DNA of 64,000 nt from Salinirubellus litoreus (GTDB taxonomy: Archaea; Halobacteriota; Halobacteria; Halobacteriales; Haloarculaceae). Below the pieces are notes generated by a model. The model worked only from the letters and a program-made list of their open reading frames with translations, made no database searches and was not told the origin of the DNA. Location of the stretch: the NCBI RefSeq assembly GCF_037335815.1, contig NZ_CP147841.1, forward strand, positions 806,001-870,000, read 5' to 3'. Made by a program: the position numbers and the translations under genes. Shown piece after piece: positions 7,548 to 14,498 of the stretch (positions are counted from its first letter, which is position 1; each line of letters starts with the position of its first letter).

Positions 7548-9409
7548 CAGTTGAAGTCGTACACCGTCAGCTCCAGCGTGTCGAGATCGACGACCGGCGC
7601 GAACCCGTGGTCCGGATCGATGTTGACGGACTTCTGGAAGGCGGTCTGGGCCTGCCAGCACCCGGAGTTGACGGCGAGGACGTTCCGGTACTTCCCCCAG
7701 CCGAGCTTGTGGACGTGTCCCGTGTGGAATATCGCGGGCACCTCGTCGATGACGAGGTAGTCCCTGGCCTCGGGGGCGATGCGCGTGTGGCCGCCGAACT
7801 GCGGGGCGACGTGGCGCTTCCTGAGGAGCTGGTACATCGCGCGGTGCGGGTGGTCGTAGGAGGCCTTCTCCTCGGGGAGTTCGGCGATCACCTCGTCGAG
7901 CGAGACCCCGTGATACATCAGCACAGACACCCCCTCTATGGTGACTGTCGAGGGGTTCGAGACGATACGCGGGTCGTGTGCCGACATGATCTCCCGGAGT
8001 TCCTCGTCGAACCCGGGCTGGGGTTCCGCGAGGCGGACCGCGTCGTGGTTCCCCGGGATCATCACGATCTCGATGTCGCCCGGAACCTCCTTCAGGTGCT
8101 CGGAGAACGCCTCGTACTGCTCGTAGATGTCGACGATCGAGAGCTCCTCGTCCTGGTTGGGGTAGACGCCCACGCCCTCGACCATATCGCCGGCGAGCAG
8201 CAGGTACTCCACCTCGGCAGCGTCCTCGGTGTGTAGCCAGTCGGCGAACCGCGACCAGGCGTCGCCCATGAACTCCTGTGAGCCGACGTGGACGTCGGAG
8301 ACGAGCGCCGCGCGAACGTGTCGGTCCGCGGTCTTCGGCTCGAACGTCCGCGGGACGTCCGGGAAGTGAAGCGAGTCGACGAACAGGATGCCGGCGTCGT
8401 CGCTCAGGCTCCCGTCGACGGCGATCACCTCGTCGAGGAGCAGTTCGTCGACCAGGTCCGCGATCCCCTTGTCCTTCATGACGAGACACGGGAACACCCC
8501 GGTCGTGTCCTCGAGTTCGACCAGCCAGTGGCCGTTCGCCGTCGACCGGACGTCGCTCACCATGCCGATCATCCCGGCCTCCCCGCCGCCGGGAGCGGTC
8601 TGCAGCGACCGGGCGGGCCGGTGGGTGACCCGACCCCTGAGCTTCGCCGAGAGACGGTCGTAACGGTCGCGGAACGTCTCCACGAAGTCGCGGTACTCGC
8701 CGGTCCCCGTCGACCGCCCGGTCATGTCGTTCGTCACCTCGACCGACCGGAGCGACCGGTCGACCTGCCGGACGAACTCCGACGTCGATCCCGGGGCCGA
8801 CCTTCCCTCGGACGGGGCGATCGAGTTCTCCCCCGGATCGGGAGAGGACGGCTGGGGATCGTCGGCTGTGGCCGCCGACTCCGTCGCGGCCGACGGGGCC
8901 GATCCGGACTCCGCGGAGGCGTCCCCCTGCTCTCCGATCGTCGGCGGCGCGGCCTCCGTTCCCTCGACCTCGGTACCCCCCTCGCCGGGGACGGCCGAAG
9001 CGTCGATATCCGACCCCTTCGTTTCAGGTGGAGAATCCGCGTGCGTGCCCGGGTTGGGAGCGTGGGTTCCAGATGAAACGGAGGGGTCGGCCTCGCCGGA
9101 GGGGTCGTCGGGGACGGCTTCGTCCCCGGGGGGATCCGCAGTGGTGGGATCGCCCGGCTCGATCGGGGACCCGGGGGAACCCGAATCCGATGTAGAGGGG
9201 GGGTCCGAAACGGGAGGGCGCTCGCCGAGCGCCGACCGGACGTGCTCCGCGGTCACCTTGACGGCGTCCTCGGGAACCCTCTCGACGACGCGGTCGATGG
9301 CGTCACCGGGATCGGGCGTGTTCGCGATGAGCGTCACGGCCTCCCGTTCGGCGTTGTATCCCCGGCCGGCCAGCGCCCGAGCGACCCGTGCCGGCGCTTC
9401 GAGTGGCAC
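7547..9409 (-). CDS. polD1: DNA polymerase D small subunit (DP1), exonuclease subunit
   Basis: 620 residues from GTG 9409 (PLEAPARVARALAGRGYNAE is the usual haloarchaeal DP1 N-terminus; the open frame runs to 9880 but no homologous sequence lies there). Order: N-terminal helical domain (1-60), a roughly 200-residue Pro/Ser/Asp/Thr-rich linker, an OB fold, then the calcineurin-like phosphoesterase with VSDVHVGSQEF, LLAGDMVEGVG, IPGNHDAVR, MYHGVS and HTGHVHKLGW, the metal ligands of the 3'-5' exonuclease. It forms the replicative PolD with DP2 (not in this window). The linker DNA carries two ORB-like sequences. Its stop codon abuts 3' element A1. Confidence 0.92.
   Translation of the reverse strand: MPLEAPARVARALAGRGYNAEREAVTLIANTPDPGDAIDRVVERVPEDAVKVTAEHVRSALGERPPVSDPPSTSDSGSPGSPIEPGDPTTADPPGDEAVPDDPSGEADPSVSSGTHAPNPGTHADSPPETKGSDIDASAVPGEGGTEVEGTEAAPPTIGEQGDASAESGSAPSAATESAATADDPQPSSPDPGENSIAPSEGRSAPGSTSEFVRQVDRSLRSVEVTNDMTGRSTGTGEYRDFVETFRDRYDRLSAKLRGRVTHRPARSLQTAPGGGEAGMIGMVSDVRSTANGHWLVELEDTTGVFPCLVMKDKGIADLVDELLLDEVIAVDGSLSDDAGILFVDSLHFPDVPRTFEPKTADRHVRAALVSDVHVGSQEFMGDAWSRFADWLHTEDAAEVEYLLLAGDMVEGVGVYPNQDEELSIVDIYEQYEAFSEHLKEVPGDIEIVMIPGNHDAVRLAEPQPGFDEELREIMSAHDPRIVSNPSTVTIEGVSVLMYHGVSLDEVIAELPEEKASYDHPHRAMYQLLRKRHVAPQFGGHTRIAPEARDYLVIDEVPAIFHTGHVHKLGWGKYRNVLAVNSGCWQAQTAFQKSVNIDPDHGFAPVVDLDTLELTVYDFN
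9013..9035 (-). repeat. ORB-like sequence inside polD1 (left, minus orientation)
   Basis: On the minus strand it contains TCCACCTGAAACGAAGGGGT, a 20-base exact match to the strongest ORB of the nearby origin (13048-13076). It lies in the disordered-linker codons (SPPETKGSD) of polD1, about 3.3 kb from the origin. Confidence 0.65.
9066..9090 (+). repeat. ORB-like sequence inside polD1 (right, plus orientation)
   Basis: GTTCCAGATGAAACGGAGGG followed by GTCGG. It differs from the origin ORB at a few bases. With 9013-9035 it forms an outward-facing pair 30 bp apart, the same relative orientation as the two main origin ORBs. Confidence 0.6.
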
Positions 9410-9527
9410 ACCCGAGGCAGGAGTGGCCCCGAGAAAAGCGTGGCGGAGCGAGCGACCACATCCGCCCGACGTATCGACGGCGACGGAGTCAGAACGTTCA
9501 AACGCCTGCCTCCGGTGGTACGAGTTG

Positions 9528-10367
9528 ATGAGTGAGCCCGACGGCGGTCCCGACCGGGAGCGGGACGCCGGTCCTCCGTCCCGAAACCGTTCGGTCGGGG
9601 CCGACGGGGCCAGTGGGGGTCGAACCCCCCGGGAGTGGGTCCGCTGGTTCCTCGAGACCGACCGGGGAGCGGTCGCGTACGTGCGCGAAGTGCTGTCGAG
9701 CGTCCTCGCGGTGGTCCTCGTCGGCCTCCTGCTGTTCGGGGTCAGCGGGCTCTGGCCCCCGATGGTCGCCGTCGAATCCCCGAGTATGTACCCGCACATG
9801 AAGACCGGCGACCTCGTGTTCGTGATGGAGGAACACCGCTTCCCCGGCGGGGCGGCGTACGAGGGCACGGGGGTCGTCACCCACCGGACCGGCGAGCGGA
9901 CTGGCTACCGGAAGTTCGGGATGGCCGGGGACGTCATCGTCTACGAACCGGACGGCGACACCGGGACGACACCGATCATCCACCGGGCGATGTTCTACGT
10001 CAACGCCAGCGAGAACTGGTACGACAAGGCCGTCGAGGTCGACCCCAGGGCGGTCGGGACCGCCGATAGCTGCGACGAACTCGAGAACTGTCCCGCACCC
10101 AACGCCGGGTTCATCACGAAGGGCGACAACGAGCGGACGAACCGCCGCTACGACCAGGTGAGCGGCCTCTCCGATCCCGTCAGGCCGGCCTGGGTCGTCG
10201 GCACCGCCGAGTTCCGCATCCCGTGGCTCGGGAACATCCGCCTGTGGGCATCCCAGACCGGTCCGTTCGCACCCGGCGTCGTGGATGCGGGCGTCGAGGC
10301 CGGAACGGTCACTGGCGAACCGACAGGGATGACCCCGATGGGGAACACCTCCTGCGCGTGGGGGTAG
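9528..10367 (+). CDS. Signal peptidase I (archaeal/ER type)
   Basis: 279 residues from ATG 9528 (MSEPDGGPDRERDAG). A hydrophilic N-terminus of about 50 residues is followed by one membrane segment (about 55-75, SVLAVVLVGLLLFGVSGLW) and the catalytic domain outside. The nucleophile Ser86 is in VESPSMYPHM. His152 in PIIHRAMFY replaces the bacterial Lys, as in archaeal and eukaryotic enzymes. GDNERTN follows in box E. It cleaves Sec signal peptides of exported proteins. A signal peptidase gene between polD1 and orc1 is a known haloarchaeal arrangement. The upstream open frame overlapping polD1 is not part of the gene. Confidence 0.92.
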   Translation: MSEPDGGPDRERDAGPPSRNRSVGADGASGGRTPREWVRWFLETDRGAVAYVREVLSSVLAVVLVGLLLFGVSGLWPPMVAVESPSMYPHMKTGDLVFVMEEHRFPGGAAYEGTGVVTHRTGERTGYRKFGMAGDVIVYEPDGDTGTTPIIHRAMFYVNASENWYDKAVEVDPRAVGTADSCDELENCPAPNAGFITKGDNERTNRRYDQVSGLSDPVRPAWVVGTAEFRIPWLGNIRLWASQTGPFAPGVVDAGVEAGTVTGEPTGMTPMGNTSCAWG

Positions 10368-10473
10368 GACGGCCGAAGCGATAGAGAAACGTTCCGCATC
10401 CACTCGATTCCGGAACACCGTCGGACGACAGGAACAACCGCTTCCGGTGAGAGCCCAGTATACCTGCGGATGT

Positions 10474-10605
10474 GGCTAGCACGCTCACCCGCGCCGAGCG
10501 ACTAACGCGAGCCTTCGGCTCGCGGCTGGAGCGAGGCGCGCCTTTTTTCCCCACGTTTTTGCCTGAGCGAGGGCCGTTAGGCCCGAGCGAAGTGCAAAAA
10601 GTGGT
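10474..10605 (-). repeat. 3'-end hairpin element, copy A2 (behind orc1)
   Basis: On the minus strand, CCACTTTTTGC starts a few bases after the orc1 stop. The GGGCC-TAAC-GGCCC hairpin, then GCAAAAACGTGGGGAAAAAA and GGCGCGCCTCGCTCC follow. A GCGAGCC-GAAG-GGCTCGC-type hairpin comes next, and the end is GCGGGTGAGCGTGCTAGCC. The core is nearly base-for-base the same as A1, while the inner hairpin of the distal half differs completely. Confidence 0.8.
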
Positions 10606-10610
10606 GGCTG

Positions 10611-12293
10611 TTAGTTATCGAACCGGCTCTGGACGAACGGCTGGACGTCCTCGACCTCGCCGAGCCGCGAATCCGAGAGGAGGACGGCCTCGGTCTCCTC
10701 GATCGGCACGGAGAGGGAGATCTCCTTGGTGCGCCCGTATCGGCCCTTCGAGACGACGACGGCGTTGACGATCCCCAGCATGTCGAGTTCGCTGATGAGG
10801 TCCGTCACCCGGCGCTGGGTGAGCACGTCGGCGTCGACCTCCCCGCAGAGCCGCTTGTAGATGTTGAACACCTCGCCGGTGTTGATGTTGTGGACGCCGT
10901 TCTTCTCCAGCAGGATGGTCGCGTAGAGGACGAGTTTGGACTGGGTGGGGAGCGTTCGTACGACCTCGACCACGCGGTCGAGTTCGATCTTCTCCTGGGC
11001 CTGGCGGACGTGGTTCTCCTCGACGGTGTCCGTGCGGTCGCGTTCGGCGAGTTCTCCCGCCGTTCGGAGGAGGTCGAGCGCGCGCCGGGCGTCGCCGTGC
11101 TCCTGGGCGGCGAAGGCGGCACACAGCGGGATGACGTCCTCCGAGAGCGTCTCGGGTTTGAACGCGACGTCCGCGCGCTGCTGGAGGATGTCCCGGAGCT
11201 GGGTGGCGTCGTACGGCGGGAAGACGATCTCCTCCTCGCCGAGGCTGGACTTGACGCGCGGGTCGAGGAAGTCGGTGAACTTGAGGTCGTTCGAGATGCC
11301 GATGATGCTCACCCGGGAGTTGTCGAGTTCGGAGTTCATCCGCGACAGGTTGTACAGCGTGTCGTCGCCGGACTTCTCGACGAGCTTGTCGATCTCGTCG
11401 AGCATGATGACGACGACGCGTTCGTGGTAGTCGACGGCGTCGAAGAAGGTGGAGTAGACCCGGTCGGTCGGCCAGCCGGTCATCGGCACCTGCTCGAACC
11501 CGTCGAGATCGGACTCCAGTTCCTCGATACGTGCGCGCAGCGACGATTCGGAGTCGAACTCGGTCCCCGCGAGCGGGGCGGGATCGTCGGGATCGTCCAG
11601 CCTGCTCTCGGTCTCGCGGAGTTCCTCCAGCTGGTCCTCGACGACCGCCTCGTTCTTGTCGATGAACTTGTTGGCGAGCTGGGCGAGCACCCGGTACTGG
11701 GTGTCCGTCACCTCGCAGTTGATGTACTCGACCTCGCAGGGCACCTCGAACTTCTTCGAGGTCGACTCCAGTTCCTCGCTGACGAACTTCGCGCTCGCGG
11801 TCTTCCCGGTCCCCGTCTTTCCGTAGATGAGGATGTTCGAGGGGGTGTCCCCCCTGAGGGCGGTCACGAGGATCGTCGCCATGTTGTTGATCTGTTCCTC
11901 ACGGTGGGGGAGCCGGTGGGGGGTGTAGGAGGGGCGAAGCACCTCCTTGTTCTCGAAGATCGGCTCGCCCTCGAGCAGGTCGTCGAACAGTCCCCTCGAG
12001 GCCTCGTCCGGCTCCTCGGAACCGTCGTCGAGGACGAGTTCCTCGATGTCGATCCCCGTGTCCGTCCGGTCGCCGGCACCCCTCGCGCCGTCCGACGTCA
12101 GGTCGACCTCCCCATCGGACCGTCGCCCATCCCCCCCACCGAATCCGCCGGTCGAGTCGGTGTTCGTGGTGTTCGTCGCGTTCGTCGTATCGCCCTCCTC
12201 GCTGGTGGAGGAGTTGCCAGTGTCGGAGCGGGGAGGGACGTCACCCTGGTCATCGGTGGCCTCCTCGCTCGGGTCGGTGTCGGCGTCTCTCAT
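10611..12293 (-). CDS. orc1: Orc1/Cdc6 replication initiator
   Basis: 560 residues. The first ~105 are an acidic Thr/Asn/Asp-rich tail, followed by FENKEVLRPSYTPHRLPHREEQI, the typical Orc1/Cdc6 entry. AAA+ Walker A GKTGTGKT is at 158-165 and Walker B VVIMLDEID at about 294-302, with a roughly 60-residue acidic insertion between them. Sensor 1 is IIGISNDLKF, and a C-terminal winged helix (about 470-550) binds ORB DNA and loads MCM. Divergent from oapA across the predicted origin, the hallmark of haloarchaeal oriC1. Two ORBs lie within 82 bp upstream of its ATG, suggesting autoregulation. The 3' end abuts element A2. Confidence 0.95.
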   Translation of the reverse strand: MRDADTDPSEEATDDQGDVPPRSDTGNSSTSEEGDTTNATNTTNTDSTGGFGGGDGRRSDGEVDLTSDGARGAGDRTDTGIDIEELVLDDGSEEPDEASRGLFDDLLEGEPIFENKEVLRPSYTPHRLPHREEQINNMATILVTALRGDTPSNILIYGKTGTGKTASAKFVSEELESTSKKFEVPCEVEYINCEVTDTQYRVLAQLANKFIDKNEAVVEDQLEELRETESRLDDPDDPAPLAGTEFDSESSLRARIEELESDLDGFEQVPMTGWPTDRVYSTFFDAVDYHERVVVIMLDEIDKLVEKSGDDTLYNLSRMNSELDNSRVSIIGISNDLKFTDFLDPRVKSSLGEEEIVFPPYDATQLRDILQQRADVAFKPETLSEDVIPLCAAFAAQEHGDARRALDLLRTAGELAERDRTDTVEENHVRQAQEKIELDRVVEVVRTLPTQSKLVLYATILLEKNGVHNINTGEVFNIYKRLCGEVDADVLTQRRVTDLISELDMLGIVNAVVVSKGRYGRTKEISLSVPIEETEAVLLSDSRLGEVEDVQPFVQSRFDN

Positions 12294-12303
12294 GCCCCTC
12301 GGG

Positions 12304-12330
12304 ACACCCCCTTCGTCTCACGTGGAACCG
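12304..12330 (-). promoter_or_regulatory. ORB in the orc1 leader
   Basis: Minus strand GGTTCCACGTGAGACGAAGG followed by GGGT. It ends 10 bp before the orc1 ATG, where the transcript should start, so Orc1 binding here would block its own promoter. Confidence 0.7.
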
Positions 12331-12350
12331 TAATCATTGCTCGAAAGTTC

Positions 12351-12375
12351 ACCCCTGTGTTTCGTGTGGAAGTTC
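12351..12375 (-). promoter_or_regulatory. Second, weaker ORB upstream of orc1
   Basis: Minus strand TTCCACACGAAACACAGGGG: the GAAAC core and GGGG are kept, the GAA between them is not. Same orientation as 12304-12330, about 20 bp further upstream. Confidence 0.55.
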
Positions 12376-12502
12376 TTTCCGGGCGGTCGAGAACACCCCG
12401 TATACCGCCCAGATCGGGGTTTCTACGTTCGAGGCCCGGATTCCGCTGTCCAGTTGATGCAGAAGAACCGGTGGTGGATAGCATATTAAGTATTACGGTC
12501 AT

Positions 12503-12540
12503 CTCCCGACCGGTCCCTCCACCCACAGTCCGGTCGGGAG
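12503..12540. repeat. Inverted repeat in the origin
   Basis: CTCCCGACCGG (12503-12513) pairs perfectly with CCGGTCGGGAG (12530-12540) over a 16-base loop. It sits between an AT-rich stretch (GCATATTAAGTATTACGG, 12481-12498) and the direct repeat at 12536-12588. Confidence 0.6.
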
Positions 12541-12588
12541 ACGACTGGAGACCGGCCATAGTTCGATCAGGAGACGATTGGAGACGGG
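12536..12588 (+). repeat. Short direct repeat in the origin
   Basis: GGGAGACGACTGGAGACCGG at 12536-12555 and AGGAGACGATTGGAGACGGG at 12569-12588 are 16/20 identical and exactly 33 bp apart, about three helical turns. Confidence 0.55.
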
Positions 12589-12797
12589 CGCTCGTCGGCA
12601 GGGAGGTCCGGACTATCGGAATCCGGAGAACTCGGGACCGCCGTCCGGCTCGGCGGGCGTCGACAGGGACGGAGGTTCCGACACGGATCGCGGTGACTCG
12701 GTCGGCAGTAATCGGAAGGGAAGGACCCGGTACTCCGACGGGGGCGAGCTCGGGGAGTTCCCTGGAGACTGGGGGAGCTGGATCCTCCGGTCCCCGA

Positions 12798-12826
12798 CCC
12801 CCCCACCCCTTCGTTTCGGGTGGAAC
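12798..12826 (-). repeat. Main origin ORB, left
   Basis: Minus strand GTTCCACCCGAAACGAAGGG then GTGGGGGGG. It is identical to the right ORB except at one base. The G-tract points left, away from the AT-rich core. Confidence 0.85.
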
Positions 12827-12869
12827 GACTCACGAGGGAGAGGGGGACTGGAGGAAGACGGCTTGCAGG

Positions 12870-13010
12870 GAAAGATTCATTACCTAGATGCTACAACAGG
12901 ACCCGTAGTACTAGAATACCGTTTTGAGAGATGGAGCTTCTAGTTCTAGGCTGTGTGGAGTAGAATAACCCGCCTAGAGACGATGAGACGGGAGATATGG
13001 TGGAATACTG
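12870..13010. other. AT-rich core, probable DNA unwinding element
   Basis: A locally AT-rich stretch between the two main ORBs, in DNA otherwise near 70 percent GC. Five CTAG tetramers fall within 94 bp (12884, 12911, 12940, 12946, 12974), and TAGAATACC/TAGAATAACC repeats at 12912 and 12961. CTAG is normally rare in haloarchaeal DNA. Confidence 0.7.
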
Positions 13011-13047
13011 CTCTCTCGACCGCTTCCGGAGGTGGCCGTCTCGTCCG

Positions 13048-13076
13048 GTTCCACCTGAAACGAAGGGGTGGGGGGG
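13048..13076 (+). repeat. Main origin ORB, right
   Basis: GTTCCACCTGAAACGAAGGG followed by GTGGGGGGG. It fits the archaeal ORB consensus with the halophile G-tract extension, and mirrors 12798-12826 across a 221-bp core. Confidence 0.88.
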
Positions 13077-13302
13077 TTCGAGGGGTGGCCGGCTCCTCCG
13101 ACCCGGACGGCCGGTCGTCATCGAGGAGCCACACGCCGGGTGTTCCACACCGTCCGACTCCGGTACCCACCCTCGGCGAGTTCGCCGCCGGCACGGGTCG
13201 ACGGGCCGAGCAGCGACCGGCATCCGACGCGGCTACGGTCCGAATCGCACGGTGGAGGGAAGTTGCGGAAATCTGATACCGATAGTGGAGTCGGTCGTGT
13301 TC

Positions 13303-13328
13303 CCCGGGTTCGAGGGGTGAAACCCGGG
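13303..13328. repeat. Palindrome with ORB-like centre
   Basis: CCCGGGTT (13303-13310) and AACCCGGG (13321-13328) enclose CGAGGGGTGA. A related TTCGAGGTGAAACGGGGCCG lies at 13411-13430 just before oapA. Either could be a degenerate ORB or an oapA regulatory site. Confidence 0.45.
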
Positions 13329-13442
13329 CGACCAGCTCTCAGGAAGGTTATGTGTGTCTGACGCACAGTTAAGTGAGTGGGGTGGGGTAGTACGGGCAAG
13401 CGTCCCCGATTTCGAGGTGAAACGGGGCCGTCGAGGGAAAGG

Positions 13443-14084
13443 ATGGGACTGCTCACAGGACTCAGGGAAAGCATCGCCCGGGTTACGTCGAGTCTGTTCT
13501 CGGCACAGGACCCGAAACGCATCGGTATCTACGGCCCGCCGAACGCGGGCAAGACGACGCTCGCCAACCGTATCGCTCGCGACTGGACGGGCGACGCCGT
13601 CGGGCCCGAGAGCCACGTCCCCCACGAGACGCGGCGGGCGCGACGGAAGGAAAACGTGGAGATCAGTCGGAACGGTCAGTCGGTGACCATCGACATCGTC
13701 GACACGCCCGGCGTGACGACGAAGGTCGACTACAAGGAGTTCCTCGAACACGACATCGAGGAGGACGACGCCATCCGGCGCTCGCGCGAGGCGACCGAGG
13801 GGGTCGCCGAGGCCATGCACTGGCTCCGCGAGGACGTCGACGGGGTCATCTACGTGCTCGACGCCGCGGACGACCCGTTCACGCAGGTGAACACCATGCT
13901 CATCGGTATCATCGAGAGTCAGGACCTCCCGGTCCTGATCCTCGCGAACAAGATCGACCTCGAGGAGGCGTCGGTCCAGCGGATCAAGAACGCCTTCCCA
14001 CAGCACGAGACGATCCCGCTGTCCGCCCTCGAGGGGGACAACATGGACGAGGTCTACGACAAGGTCGCGGAGTACTTCGGGTGA
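13443..14084 (+). CDS. oapA: Origin-associated GTP-binding protein OapA (Era-like)
   Basis: 213 residues from ATG 13443 (the open frame to 13377 crosses origin DNA). Era/Obg-type GTPase motifs in order: G1 YGPPNAGKTTLA (30-41), G3 DIVDTPG (84-90), G4 LANKIDLE (about 162-169), and a G5-like SALEG. A 45-residue linker between G3 and G4 contains HDIEEDDAIRRSREATEGVAEAMHWL. First gene of the conserved oapABC cluster beside the haloarchaeal main origin. Individual oap deletions in Haloferax are reported viable, so it is not strictly essential for initiation; its exact role is unknown. Only 5 bp separate it from oapB. Confidence 0.9.
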   Translation: MGLLTGLRESIARVTSSLFSAQDPKRIGIYGPPNAGKTTLANRIARDWTGDAVGPESHVPHETRRARRKENVEISRNGQSVTIDIVDTPGVTTKVDYKEFLEHDIEEDDAIRRSREATEGVAEAMHWLREDVDGVIYVLDAADDPFTQVNTMLIGIIESQDLPVLILANKIDLEEASVQRIKNAFPQHETIPLSALEGDNMDEVYDKVAEYFG

Positions 14085-14089
14085 ACAGG

Positions 14090-14485
14090 ATGGCAGAACT
14101 GAAAGCTGACGACGGCAACGACGGCGACGGCGTCCAGATTGACCTGATCAGCGCCGAGCGACTGAAGGGACTCCGGACGATGGAGAAGATCCGACTCATC
14201 CTCGACGGGGTCCACGACGACAACATCGTCATCCTCGAACGGGGGCTCTCCCCCGACGAGGAGTCGAAGCTGATCGAGGTGACGATGTCCGAGATCAGCC
14301 CCGACGGGTTCACCGGGATCGAGATCGAGACCTACCCCGGCGAGAGCTCGGGCGAGAGCGGTATCCTCGGCCGGCTCATGGGCAAGCGGGACGACGGGAA
14401 GCTGACCGTCATCGGCCCCGCGAACCGCATCGAGACGCTCCACAAGGACCAGAACCTCCTGAGCACGCTCATCACGAGGAAGTAG
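14090..14485 (+). CDS. oapB: Origin-associated protein OapB (DUF2073)
   Basis: 131 residues. The core IDLISAERLKGLRTMEKIRLILDGVHDDNIVILERGLSPDEESKLIEVTM is the DUF2073 signature seen directly after oapA in archaea. No catalytic motif or membrane segment. Starts at ATG 14090 (MAELKADD); a GTG at 14081 overlapping the oapA stop is possible. Part of the oapABC operon. Function unknown, probably works with the OapA GTPase. Confidence 0.88.
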   Translation: MAELKADDGNDGDGVQIDLISAERLKGLRTMEKIRLILDGVHDDNIVILERGLSPDEESKLIEVTMSEISPDGFTGIEIETYPGESSGESGILGRLMGKRDDGKLTVIGPANRIETLHKDQNLLSTLITRK

Positions 14486-14498
14486 GCCCGGGCTCCAG

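Larger units (their letters stand above)
12294..13442. other. Predicted chromosomal replication origin, oriC1 type
   Basis: A 1.15-kb gene-free region between divergent orc1 and oapA. It holds four ORBs (12304-12330, 12351-12375, 12798-12826, 13048-13076), an AT-rich core (12870-13010), an 11-bp-stem hairpin (12503-12540), a 20-bp direct repeat (12536-12555 and 12569-12588) and an 8-bp-stem palindrome (13303-13328). The two inner ORBs end in 7-G tracts pointing away from the core. Cdc6/Orc1 linkage, G-tract ORBs and flanking oap genes match the characterised haloarchaeal main origin. Confidence 0.92.
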
